The notes beneath the pieces are model-generated. The model was not told where the DNA came from, searched no databases, and saw only the letters and a program-made list of their open reading frames with translations. This document shows, piece by piece, positions 39,091 through 46,698 of a stretch of DNA of 64,000 bases. Position numbers and translations under genes: made by a program. This stretch comes from Anoxybacillus amylolyticus. GTDB lineage: Bacteria; Bacillota; Bacilli; Bacillales; Anoxybacillaceae. How positions within the stretch are numbered: position 1 is the first letter of the stretch; each line of letters opens with the position of its first letter. The stretch is from assembly GCF_001634285.1 (NCBI RefSeq), contig NZ_CP015438.1, forward strand, positions 601,001 through 665,000, in the 5' to 3' direction.

Positions 39091-40193
39091 GCGGTCACGC
39101 CATGATGGTACTCGATTCCCTTTTGGCGTAAGTTTAACGCCCCTACTCGATCATCGTTGGATGTATAGCCACATGCCCCACATATAAACGTATGGATCTG
39201 TTTTTTGCGGTTGTTTTTATGTGTAAACCCACATGTTGGGCATTGCTGGCTCGTGTAAGCAGGATGAACGGCAAGGACGTGGCTGTCGTGTAGTCGTGCT
39301 TTGTATTCAATGAACGAGCGGAGTTGAGCGAACGCCCATGTGAATCGCACGTATCGGTCTTTTTTGCGAACGCACACCGTATCGTTGATGTCTGTCAAAT
39401 CCTCTAGGACAAGCAAGCTATGCTTTCCTGCAAACTGAACAAGTGCCTTGCTGACACAATGATTGACATTGGTCATGAAACGGTTTTCTTGTCCAGCGAT
39501 TTTCTTTAGCTTGCGTTTAGCGGATTTCGTGTTGCGTTGTTGGAGCTCTTTGCGAAGTCGGACGTATCGTGCTTTGACGCTCTGAATGGGAGTGCCCTTG
39601 ATAAACAAATGACGGTTGTGTGAATCTACAGCGGTCACTAAAAAGCGCATCCCCATGTCCACACCGACCACGTTTTGATACACCGAAGGGGGATGGATCA
39701 CTTTTTTCGCTGCGACATGCAAGTAGAATTTGCCTTTTTTGTACACAAGTGTACCTGTGCCAAACTCCCAAGAGCCATCGAAATAGCGTTCCTGTCCTTT
39801 TGTCAGAAAAGGCATTTTGATTCGTTTGTTTAGCGTGCCAATGCTCATCTGTCCGTCTTTCGTAAACGAGTAGTCTCGATTGTACGAATATTGGAGTTTA
39901 GGCTTTTTAAACACCGCTAGCGTGCGTTCGCCATTGGATTTCATGGACGCATAGACACCTGCGACAATGGTACACACATTACACGCCATTTGTGATTTTA
40001 GTCCGAACAACTCTCGCAAGTCTCGATACACCAAGACTTGCAGTTTCTTAAACGAGGAAAGCAGATGGTGTTCGTATGCGACTTTCGATGCAAAGTTCAA
40101 CGCTTGTTTCATCGCTTGCATCGTTTCAACGAGTTGCAGGTGTTGAGCTTCCGTTGGTAACAACCGAATTTTAGCGGTGACGACCAATTCCAT
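39081..40193 (-). CDS. tnpB: TnpB RNA-guided nuclease of an IS605-type element
   Basis: A 370-residue TnpB. The RuvC catalytic residues all look intact: Asp179 (GVDMG), Glu264 (LVLEDL) and Asp348 (NDDRVGALN). The zinc ribbon is CPTC (318, 321) and CGAC (338, 341). TnpB cuts DNA next to a short target-adjacent motif under omega-RNA direction. The ATG at 40193 follows AAAGGAGGTGA; a GTG three codons earlier is within the SD. Length is normal, with no frameshift. Confidence 0.92.
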   Translation of the reverse strand: MELVVTAKIRLLPTEAQHLQLVETMQAMKQALNFASKVAYEHHLLSSFKKLQVLVYRDLRELFGLKSQMACNVCTIVAGVYASMKSNGERTLAVFKKPKLQYSYNRDYSFTKDGQMSIGTLNKRIKMPFLTKGQERYFDGSWEFGTGTLVYKKGKFYLHVAAKKVIHPPSVYQNVVGVDMGMRFLVTAVDSHNRHLFIKGTPIQSVKARYVRLRKELQQRNTKSAKRKLKKIAGQENRFMTNVNHCVSKALVQFAGKHSLLVLEDLTDINDTVCVRKKDRYVRFTWAFAQLRSFIEYKARLHDSHVLAVHPAYTSQQCPTCGFTHKNNRKKQIHTFICGACGYTSNDDRVGALNLRQKGIEYHHGVTAQA

Positions 40194-40333
40194 ACGTTTC
40201 ACCTCCTTTTTTCATTATATATACAATTATACCATATATTACTGAAAGAATGAACCGTTTTTCGTGCAAAAAATAAAAAAGGGCAATTCCTCCCCCACCT
40301 TCCCTTCGCTTAGAGGTGGGGGACTCCTTGCCT

Positions 40334-40816
40334 AATGCCGTTGAAGTGACGAACACCGATGCGGAAGGTCGCCTTATTTTAGCGGATGCAATTACGTATG
40401 CGAAACAACAAGGAGCAAATTGTCTCATTGATGTAGCGACGCTGACAGGTGGAGTCATTATTGCGCTTGGCGTTCATACAACTGGTGCGATGACAAACGA
40501 TGAAGCACTGTTTGAACAACTGCTCGAGGCATCCGCGGAAACAGGTGAGTTTATTTGGCGGTTGCCAATTACTGAAAAAGATAGAGAACGAGTGCAGAAT
40601 AGCCCGATTGCAGATTTGAATAATTCTCCAGGTAGGGAAGGACACGCGATTATGGGTGCGGCGTTTTTAGCGGAATTTGCAGAAAATACGCCATGGGTAC
40701 ACTTAGATATTGCTGGCACATCGGTCACGACCAAAGCGTCCGATCTCGGCCCAGCGGGTGCGACGGGGGTAATGGTACGAACGCTCGCGGCGTTTGTTGA
40801 GCGATTTGAGAAGTAG
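40334..40816 (+). pseudogene. 3' remnant of leucyl aminopeptidase (pepA/yuiE)
   Basis: About 160 codons encode the C-terminal catalytic part of an M17 leucyl aminopeptidase: NTDAEGRL with metal ligands, ATLTGG, and the [21 protein letters not shown] end. It has no start codon of its own beyond the IS end. Together with 38887-38950 it is one broken gene with ~300 residues missing. The sequence itself shows little decay. Confidence 0.85.
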
Positions 40817-40846
40817 AGCTATCCGGGAAGGATAGCTCTTTATTTT
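40816..40846 (+). terminator. Terminator of pepA
   Basis: GAGCTATCC and GGATAGCTC with a GGGAA loop, then TTTATTTTT. Confidence 0.87.
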
Positions 40847-40854
40847 TAATGAAA

Positions 40855-40904
40855 TGTTAAGGTAATGTAAATTTTATGTTAAGATTTTTTAAATTTGTTG
40901 TAAA
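40855..40904 (-). promoter_or_regulatory. PhoP (Pho-box) array upstream of DUF47-pit
   Basis: Five hexamers sit at exact 11-bp steps: TGTTAA 40855, TGTAAA 40866, TGTTAA 40877, TTTAAA 40888, TGTAAA 40899. Reverse-complemented they are TTAACA/TTTACA-type repeats, the Bacillus PhoP consensus TT(A/C/T)ACA with 5-bp spacers. The repeats are on the strand opposite to pit and overlap its -35. Confidence 0.72.
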
Positions 40905-40925
40905 TTCGACAATTGTTGATAAAAT
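40898..40925 (+). promoter_or_regulatory. Promoter of DUF47-pit with a Spo0A box
   Basis: TTGTAA (40898-40903) and TAAAAT (40920-40925), 16-bp spacer. A 0A-box core (TTCGACA, 40905-40911) lies between them. Confidence 0.5.
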
Positions 40926-40969
40926 AAGACAGGGTGGCTCAATATCAATACATAAATGGGGGTTTTTGT

Positions 40970-41593
40970 ATGGTTTTTTCATCAAAAAAACGCGATGTTT
41001 TTTTTGATTTATTATTTACGATTTCTGAAAACGTGAAAGAAGCGGCGCAATATTTTGTGGAATACAAAATTCAAAATGTTAGCGATTTAAAAGAATTTGC
41101 GCGCGTCATGAAAGAGTACGAGAAAAAAGGGGATTCTTTTATCCACGAACTCGTTGTTGCGCTTAATAAAACGTTTATTACGCCAATCGAGCGGGAAGAC
41201 ATCCACCAATTGGCGATGAAAATGGATGATGTCCTTGACGGATTAGAGCAATGTTCCGCACGCTTTGAAATGTTCTCATTTACCGATATCGATGACCATA
41301 TGGTGAAATTTTTCGATAATATTTACCAAAGCACGATTGAAATTGCTGAAGCATTAAAATTATTAGCAAGCAAAAAGTTGTTAGATATGCGTGCTCACGC
41401 AATCAAAATTAAAGACTTTGAAACAAAATGCGATGAAATTTTACGCGCATCAATTAAAAACTTATTTGTGACGCAAAAAGACCCGATTAAACTTATTCAA
41501 TATAAAGAATTGTACGAGATGTTAGAAGAAATCGCAGATAGTTGTGAAGATGTAGCCAATACAATTGAAACGATTATTATGCGCAACGCGTAA
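40970..41593 (+). CDS. DUF47 (PhoU-like) protein, Pit partner
   Basis: A 207-residue helical DUF47 protein, distantly related to PhoU. DUF47 genes often precede pit and probably modulate the transporter. GGGGG before the ATG at 40970 supports this start over 40934. It lies 14 bp upstream of pit. Confidence 0.88.
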   Translation: MVFSSKKRDVFFDLLFTISENVKEAAQYFVEYKIQNVSDLKEFARVMKEYEKKGDSFIHELVVALNKTFITPIEREDIHQLAMKMDDVLDGLEQCSARFEMFSFTDIDDHMVKFFDNIYQSTIEIAEALKLLASKKLLDMRAHAIKIKDFETKCDEILRASIKNLFVTQKDPIKLIQYKELYEMLEEIADSCEDVANTIETIIMRNA

Positions 41594-41607
41594 AAGGGGA
41601 ATTTGTA

Positions 41608-42609
41608 ATGGATACGGTGTTTATACTAACGGTTTTAGTGGTGATTTTTGCGTTAGCGTTTGACTTTATTAACGGCTTTCACGACACAGCAAATGCGATT
41701 GCGACATCTGTTTCGACAAGGGCGTTAACTCCACGCCAAGCTATTATTTTGGCGGCCACAATGAACTTGCTTGGGGCGCTGACGTTTACCGGAGTAGCAA
41801 AAACGATTACAAAAGACATCGTCGATCCCTTCTCATTAGAAAATGGAGGGATTGTCATTTTAGCAGCGCTAACGGCGGCGATTGCTTGGAACTTAATTAC
41901 ATGGTATTACGGAATTCCAAGTAGTTCATCTCATGCGTTGATTGGTTCTGTTGCTGGGGCAGCGGTTTCTGCCGGTGGATTTGGTATTTTAAACTACGCG
42001 GGATTCACAAAAATTTTAGAATCGCTTGTTGTTTCTCCATTTTTAGCGTTTGGCGTCGGGTTTGTCGTCATGAGCTTGTTTCGTATGGTCTTTAAAAATG
42101 CGAATTTGTCGAGAACAACAAAAGGGTTCCGCTTGTTCCAAGTAGTGACAGCTGCGATGCAAGCGTACACGCACGGGACGAACGATGCACAAAAAGCGAT
42201 GGGGATTATTACAATGGCGTTAATCGCTGGGAATTATCATACATCGACGGAAATCCCAGAGTGGGTGCGTCTGTCAGCGGCGATTGCGATGGGGATTGGA
42301 ACATCGGTCGGTGGTTGGAAAATTATTAAAACGGTTGGCGGAAAAATTATGAAAATTCGTCCGGTCAACGGAGCGGCAGCCGATTTATCTTCTGCGCTCG
42401 TTATTTTTGCGGCGACGACATTCCAGCTGCCTGTTAGTACGACGCACGTTGCTTCTTCTTCCGTTATGGGCGTCGGCGCAGCACAGCGTGTCAGAGGCGT
42501 CAAATGGGGAGTTGCTCAACGCATCGTCATTACATGGATTATTACCTTGCCGGTTTCTGCGCTTATTGCAGGGTTTACTTATCAGCTATTTAAATTATTG
42601 TTTATATAA
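41608..42609 (+). CDS. pit: Low-affinity phosphate transporter, PiT family
   Basis: A 333-residue membrane protein with about ten helices. The two PiT signature motifs are present: GFHDTANAIATSV near residue 22 and THGTNDAQKAMG near 193. It likely imports metal phosphate. The sulfate permease CysP belongs to the same superfamily, but the DUF47 partner and Pho boxes favour phosphate. Confidence 0.92.
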   Translation: MDTVFILTVLVVIFALAFDFINGFHDTANAIATSVSTRALTPRQAIILAATMNLLGALTFTGVAKTITKDIVDPFSLENGGIVILAALTAAIAWNLITWYYGIPSSSSHALIGSVAGAAVSAGGFGILNYAGFTKILESLVVSPFLAFGVGFVVMSLFRMVFKNANLSRTTKGFRLFQVVTAAMQAYTHGTNDAQKAMGIITMALIAGNYHTSTEIPEWVRLSAAIAMGIGTSVGGWKIIKTVGGKIMKIRPVNGAAADLSSALVIFAATTFQLPVSTTHVASSSVMGVGAAQRVRGVKWGVAQRIVITWIITLPVSALIAGFTYQLFKLLFI

Positions 42610-42611
42610 AA

Positions 42612-42639
42612 AGTGCATGCCTCGGCATGCACTTTTTTA
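42612..42639. terminator. Convergent terminator between pit and bioY
   Basis: AGTGCATGCC and GGCATGCACT, a perfect 10-bp stem with a TC loop, then six T. Confidence 0.88.
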
Positions 42640-43227
42640 TGCCACATACTTGGAAGCCACCGATTTGCGAATCGTTTGGTAAAAGCGGGGCGCAATCATT
42701 CCAGCAATAATAGATAAAATAATGTCTTTTGGCAGCGGCACAAGCATCCAGCTCCAAGCGACACGATAAGAAAATCCTTTTGGAGCTTCCGCCCAATATT
42801 TAAGCACCATATACATCCAGTTCGTGCCTACCACGTAGTTAACAACCATACCAGCTAATGATGCAATAATAAAGCGAGCAAGTGATGGGTGGTCGCCTCC
42901 CTTTTCGATCATCCAGCCGGTAACGTAAGCAGCAAAAATAAAAGAAACGATAAAGCCAAATGTCGGGCCGGCAATCATGCCAAAACCGCCGGAAAATTTC
43001 GCGAAAACAGGCGCGCCGACAAGTCCAACGAGCATATAGACAAACATTGCGAGCGCCCCGAGACGGCGTCCTAATATCGCGCCAGCTAACACGCAGAAAA
43101 AAGTTTGTAATGTAATCGGCACGCCGCCAACCACTAAAAACGGCGCCCAAGAGGTAATGTTCGCCCCAATTGCCATCAACGCGACAAATACGCTAACAAG
43201 CGTTATGTCAAACGTACGCAACCGCAT
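42637..43227 (-). CDS. bioY: Biotin ECF transporter substrate-binding component
   Basis: A 196-residue S-component with about six helices. GGVPITLQTFFCVLAGAILG and LVGAPVFAKFSGG are BioY family marks. It binds biotin and needs the shared EcfAAT energy unit encoded elsewhere. Position corresponds to yuiG of B. subtilis. Confidence 0.93.
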   Translation of the reverse strand: MRLRTFDITLVSVFVALMAIGANITSWAPFLVVGGVPITLQTFFCVLAGAILGRRLGALAMFVYMLVGLVGAPVFAKFSGGFGMIAGPTFGFIVSFIFAAYVTGWMIEKGGDHPSLARFIIASLAGMVVNYVVGTNWMYMVLKYWAEAPKGFSYRVAWSWMLVPLPKDIILSIIAGMIAPRFYQTIRKSVASKYVA

Positions 43228-43250
43228 ATGTAAACCCCCTTTTTTTCATA

Positions 43251-43288
43251 GTTAACAGAATCGTACCGAACAATGCTAGGGATGTCAA
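43251..43288 (-). promoter_or_regulatory. bioY promoter with GTTAAC half-site
   Basis: On the minus strand TTGACA (43288-43283) and TACGAT (43265-43260) are separated by 17 bp. GTTAAC (43256-43251) just downstream resembles one half of the BirA operator (TTGTTAAC); a matching second half is not clear. Confidence 0.5.
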
Positions 43289-43350
43289 GGAGGACGAAAA
43301 CAGTAATTTTTAAAATATACAAAAGTGTTTAAATATGATAAAATATAGAC

Positions 43351-43989
43351 ATGAAACACTATAAACCAAAAGAATTTGCAGAAATGTTACATGTGTCGGT
43401 AAAAACGCTACAAAGATGGGATAACGAAGGCGTATTGAAAGCTTACCGAAACCCAAAAGTGAGGAAGTTGAAAAAGAAATTAAAGCGAGAACAACGCTCC
43501 TTATCTCGCAAATACGAAAATCTAAAGAAGAGAGGTGAAAAGCCTGCTACGAAAAGAGGAGCGAATATAGACAAAAATATTTTTAGGGTGCAAAAGCTCC
43601 ATGCTCGATTGGCGAATATTCGCTTGGAGTACGTGAAATTTGTAGCGAATGAAGTGGTGAGAACCAAGCCACGATACGTCGTCATCGAGAACTTGAACGT
43701 CAAAGGGATGATGAAAAACCGTCATTTGGCTAGATCCATTGCAGAACAATGTTTTTATACGTTTCAAACATGGCTCATTCATAAATGCAAAAAATATGGC
43801 ATGGAAGTAAGACAAGTCAGTCGATTTTATCCATCGTCGAAAATGTGTTCTCGTTGCGGGCATATGAAAAAAGACCTCCAGTTATCGGATCGGATATATG
43901 TTTGCGATGGTTGTGGTCATACGATGGATAGAGACCTTCATGCGGCAACATCCCTTTTACGTGCAACAGACTATATCGTTCTCACGTAA
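43351..43989 (+). CDS. Fusion of IS607 TnpA MerR-type HTH to C-terminal TnpB
   Basis: A 212-residue chimera. Residues 1-35 (FAEMLHVSVKTLQRWDNEG) are the HTH of the IS607 serine recombinase. From ~36 on the sequence is TnpB: basic helices, RuvC-II Glu113 (VVIENL), zinc ribbon CSRC (166, 169) and CDGC (185, 188), and RuvC-III Asp195 (DRDLHAA). RuvC-I and the TnpB wedge domains are missing, so cleavage is unlikely. The frame is open across the junction. It could be a dead remnant or an expressed DNA/RNA-binding protein. Confidence 0.8.
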   Translation: MKHYKPKEFAEMLHVSVKTLQRWDNEGVLKAYRNPKVRKLKKKLKREQRSLSRKYENLKKRGEKPATKRGANIDKNIFRVQKLHARLANIRLEYVKFVANEVVRTKPRYVVIENLNVKGMMKNRHLARSIAEQCFYTFQTWLIHKCKKYGMEVRQVSRFYPSSKMCSRCGHMKKDLQLSDRIYVCDGCGHTMDRDLHAATSLLRATDYIVLT

Positions 43990-44110
43990 CGAGGACGGTA
44001 TGGATGTACCGATGGCTAGTCGGGAATTAACGCCTGTGGAGAGCCATGCAAACGATAGTAGCCTTTTGGCGAGGTCGGGTTCGTTGAAGCAGGAACACTC
44101 TAAAAATATA
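43985..44110 (+). ncRNA. Possible omega-RNA region of the IS607 remnant
   Basis: The ~125 nt after the stop carry ACGCCTGTGGAG and GTTGAAGCAGGAACACTC, strings I associate with TnpB 3' tails that form the omega-RNA scaffold. No ORF is present. Ends are not defined. Confidence 0.4.
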
Positions 44111-44186
44111 GGTTTGTCTATATTTTTAGTAGCAGTTTCTGAATACCGTTCTATTGATGAGGGAAAATAATTACGGGAGGGATACC

Positions 44187-44333
44187 ATGGAGCAGAAAAA
44201 CTGGAAAAAGGACACCGCACGCGCAAATGAATTTGGGGCGAAGGAAGATTTTGTGCATGTCAGTAACCGAAAAAAAGATTACGATTTGCGTGATGTAAGA
44301 GAAGTCGGGAACAAACAATTCCAAGAAAAATAA
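44187..44333 (+). CDS. Small hypothetical protein (48 aa)
   Basis: An ORF of 48 hydrophilic, charged residues (MEQKNWKKDTARANEFGAKE at the start) with a good SD (GGGAGG) six bases before the ATG. It ends at a terminator-like palindrome. Composition resembles small spore or stress proteins, but I cannot place the family. Confidence 0.6.
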   Translation: MEQKNWKKDTARANEFGAKEDFVHVSNRKKDYDLRDVREVGNKQFQEK

Positions 44334-44356
44334 GCTGTTTGGTGCACCAAACAGCT
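44333..44356. terminator. Perfect 24-bp palindrome between convergent genes
   Basis: AGCTGTTTGGTGCACCAAAC then AGCT, complementary throughout. Six A follow on the plus strand and TTATTTTTC on the minus strand, so it fits best as the terminator of the minus-strand gene at 44357. Confidence 0.75.
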
Positions 44357-44675
44357 AAAAAATATTCCAGCGCAGTCCAATTACTAATTGGCAGCATCCT
44401 CCGGCAGAGGAAGGGGACAATGTCAAACGAATGCCATCGGGATTAAAATAAATATCGACTTTCGAACGAATGCCTAACGATTGAACCATTTGCTGCACTT
44501 GCTTTGTTTTCCCTTGTTGGGCGAGCGACATAATTGTCATAGCGAACGACTTGGACTGGGAGAATTTGGATAAAATGGAACTTGCATCTTTCATTAACAA
44601 TTGCGCGGTCGTCGCTGATTGGCTAAACAAGGTTGGGTCAACGGGAGGGTATTGGCGAAAATCATACGGAAACAT
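44355..44675 (-). CDS. Conserved hypothetical protein of Bacillaceae
   Basis: A 106-residue protein beginning MFPYDFRQYPPVDP, with a helical middle (SQSATTAQLLMKDASSILSK) and a C-terminal beta part ending CCQLVIGLRW. I recognise it as conserved in Geobacillus-type genomes; function unknown. GGAGGATC precedes the ATG at 44675. Confidence 0.7.
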   Translation of the reverse strand: MFPYDFRQYPPVDPTLFSQSATTAQLLMKDASSILSKFSQSKSFAMTIMSLAQQGKTKQVQQMVQSLGIRSKVDIYFNPDGIRLTLSPSSAGGCCQLVIGLRWNIF

Positions 44676-44711
44676 CTTGATCCTCCTTATGCGTTTTGTA
44701 TCACTATATGT

Positions 44712-44750
44712 AAAAAACAAAAAGAGCGAGCCAATTTTAGCTCGCTCTTT
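44712..44750 (-). terminator. Terminator of the ArsB/NhaD-like gene
   Basis: AAAGAGCGAGC and GCTCGCTCTTT with an 8-nt loop; T-rich on the minus strand downstream. Confidence 0.85.
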
Positions 44751-46075
44751 TACATTAAATAGCGGAAAAACAAATAGAAGTGAGACAATAACAACGCGAC
44801 TAGCGTTAATGGTGCGCCGATTTTCAAAAAGTCCATATAGCTAAAACCATGTCCTTCGCGCGACGCAAGGCCGGCAACGATGACATTCGCAGAAGCACCA
44901 ATTAACGTTCCGTTTCCTCCCAAACACGCACCAAGCGCCAACGCCCACCATAGCACATCAATTTGCGGTGAGTCTGGTGATAGTCCCATACCTACTGCCA
45001 TCTCTTTAATAAGCGGGATCATTGTTGCCACGAACGGAATGTTATCAATGGTTGCTGACGCAATGCCAGACACCCAAAGAATAAAATAGGAAGCGACAGA
45101 AATATTATCACCTGTGACGTCCAATGCTTTTTCTGCTAAGCTTTTCATTAAGCCGATATCGACAAGTCCGCCGACGAGTGTAAACAGCCCCGCAAAGAAG
45201 AAAATCGTAACCCACTCGACGGAAGCAAACACGTCTTCTACCTCATGTTCGTGTACGCCGATAACCATAAGAATGGTAGCACCGGTGATAGCGATGACAG
45301 CGGCATCGACATGGATGACGGAGTGAAGAATAAACCCTAAAATCGTTAACGATAAAACGGACACTGATTTTTTTAATAGCAATGGATCTTTAATGTAGTC
45401 CCTTTCATTCAAGCTCATGAGCTGTTCAATGAGCTTTGCATCCGATGTTAAATGACGGCGATAAATAAGCGCAATAATCGCTGCTGTCACTAGCATAATC
45501 ACAATAACGATCGGAGTTAAGTTAATTAAAAAGTCGTTAAAATCTAAATGTTTATTCGCCGACCCGATCATAATGTTCGGCGGGTCACCAATTAACGTCG
45601 CTGTTCCACCGATATTGGAAAATAGCACCTCTGAAAGTAAATAAGGTACTGGATTGACGTGTAAAATACGCGTAATCGAAAACGTAACGGGAACGATTAA
45701 AAGAACGGTTGTGACGTTATCGAGAAACGCGGACAAAACAGCAGTTAACAATGATAAAATGATTAAAATGCGCAGCGGCTGCCCTTTTGCTGCTTTTGCC
45801 GCTTTGATGGCGACATATTGGAAAAATCCCGATTTACTTGTAACATGAACGAGAATCATCATCCCGATTAAAAGCGTAATCGTTCCCCATTCGATATGAT
45901 GAGTAAACGCTTTATGCAAATCAACAATTCCGAAAATGACCATCCCTGCTGCTCCGAGTAAAGCAATGACCGCACGGTTTATTTTTTCTGAAATAATGAT
46001 TGCATACGTTGCTAAAAAAATGGCAATCGCTAAATAATATTGCACGTTTGACACGGTTGTTACTGTTTCGTGCAA
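44750..46075 (-). CDS. ArsB/NhaD family anion or Na+/H+ transporter
   Basis: A 441-residue membrane protein with about eleven helices, ion-transporter superfamily. Two inverted repeats carry LLSEVLFSNIGGTATLIGDP and LGACLGGNGTLIGASAN signatures. Members move arsenite, citrate or sodium; substrate cannot be set from sequence. TTG start after GGAGGAG. A zinc-ribbon gene lies 13 bp upstream in the same direction. Confidence 0.85.
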   Translation of the reverse strand: MHETVTTVSNVQYYLAIAIFLATYAIIISEKINRAVIALLGAAGMVIFGIVDLHKAFTHHIEWGTITLLIGMMILVHVTSKSGFFQYVAIKAAKAAKGQPLRILIILSLLTAVLSAFLDNVTTVLLIVPVTFSITRILHVNPVPYLLSEVLFSNIGGTATLIGDPPNIMIGSANKHLDFNDFLINLTPIVIVIMLVTAAIIALIYRRHLTSDAKLIEQLMSLNERDYIKDPLLLKKSVSVLSLTILGFILHSVIHVDAAVIAITGATILMVIGVHEHEVEDVFASVEWVTIFFFAGLFTLVGGLVDIGLMKSLAEKALDVTGDNISVASYFILWVSGIASATIDNIPFVATMIPLIKEMAVGMGLSPDSPQIDVLWWALALGACLGGNGTLIGASANVIVAGLASREGHGFSYMDFLKIGAPLTLVALLLSHFYLFFRYLM

Positions 46076-46088
46076 CGGTTTCTCCTCC

Positions 46089-46511
46089 TTATTGAATCGT
46101 TGTGCCGCAAGATGGACAATTAATGCTTGCAGGGGCTTTCAATTCTTTTATGTAAAAAGAAAATTGGCAGCTCGCACAAGTGAATTCCGTGAGGCGATCA
46201 ATAAATAGCTTGTTTGATGGTCGCTTTGGAACTGAGGTGTCGACAATTTCAACGTGGATATGTTCCCGCGTGTCATCTTCCGCAAGAACGAGTCCTTCCG
46301 CATCTTCTTTCGAACGCCAACCACTATCGATTAAGTGCTGCTGTAGTTGGCTATGAGAAGCGTGGGAAAGCATTTCTTCTGCCAATTTCATATACTGTTC
46401 ATTTGTTAAAGAAGCAAATGGGACTCCCGTTTTTCTCTTTTCCCAAAACGCTTTTAATTGTTCTTCTGTGCAAATGAATGTAACAATCTTATGAATAACT
46501 ACGTTTTTCAA
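46089..46511 (-). CDS. Hypothetical protein with C-terminal zinc ribbon
   Basis: A 140-residue soluble protein. The N-terminal ~95 residues have no family I recognise; the C-terminus holds CASC and CPSC (about residues 111-135), a rubredoxin-like zinc ribbon. TTG start with GGGGGAAATGAAG upstream. Co-directional with the transporter at 44750 and probably co-transcribed. Confidence 0.65.
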   Translation of the reverse strand: MKNVVIHKIVTFICTEEQLKAFWEKRKTGVPFASLTNEQYMKLAEEMLSHASHSQLQQHLIDSGWRSKEDAEGLVLAEDDTREHIHVEIVDTSVPKRPSNKLFIDRLTEFTCASCQFSFYIKELKAPASINCPSCGTTIQ

Positions 46512-46698
46512 TCTTCATTTCCCCCTTTGCTGATGGAGTGTTACCAAGTTTATTATATCGTCTTTATGGTGTGTGCTCAAAACCATTTTAAAGATTATTT
46601 TTTTGTATTTTCTGAAAAAAATAAGTGAAACCATGGCATCTCGTGATATAATGGAAAAAAAGATGTCCGTGTCCAATGTAAGCGGAAGGAGGCTTTCG

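Larger units (their letters stand above)
38951..40333 (-). mobile_element. IS200/IS605-type element with tnpB only (IS1341 group)
   Basis: The tnpB gene is flanked by subterminal hairpins: CCCCCACTT/AAGTGGGGG (38959-38988, right end in tnpB sense) and CCCCCACCT/AGGTGGGGG (40292-40322, left end). No Y1 transposase gene is present, so mobility would need TnpA in trans. It interrupts pepA. The right-hand boundary is approximate. Confidence 0.82.
43320..44135 (+). mobile_element. Remnant of an IS607-family element
   Basis: The left edge reads AAAATATAGACA just before the fused ORF; the right edge has the same string inverted within CTAAAAATATAG...CTATATTTTTAG (~44100-44130). The ORF joins TnpA and TnpB parts, so an internal deletion removed most of both genes. 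Edges are approximate. Confidence 0.65.

Noticed and set aside
40316..40816. Intact 166-residue gene starting at the GTG at 40316
   Set aside because: The first codons lie in the TnpB element's terminal hairpin; the rest is the C-terminal part of PepA.
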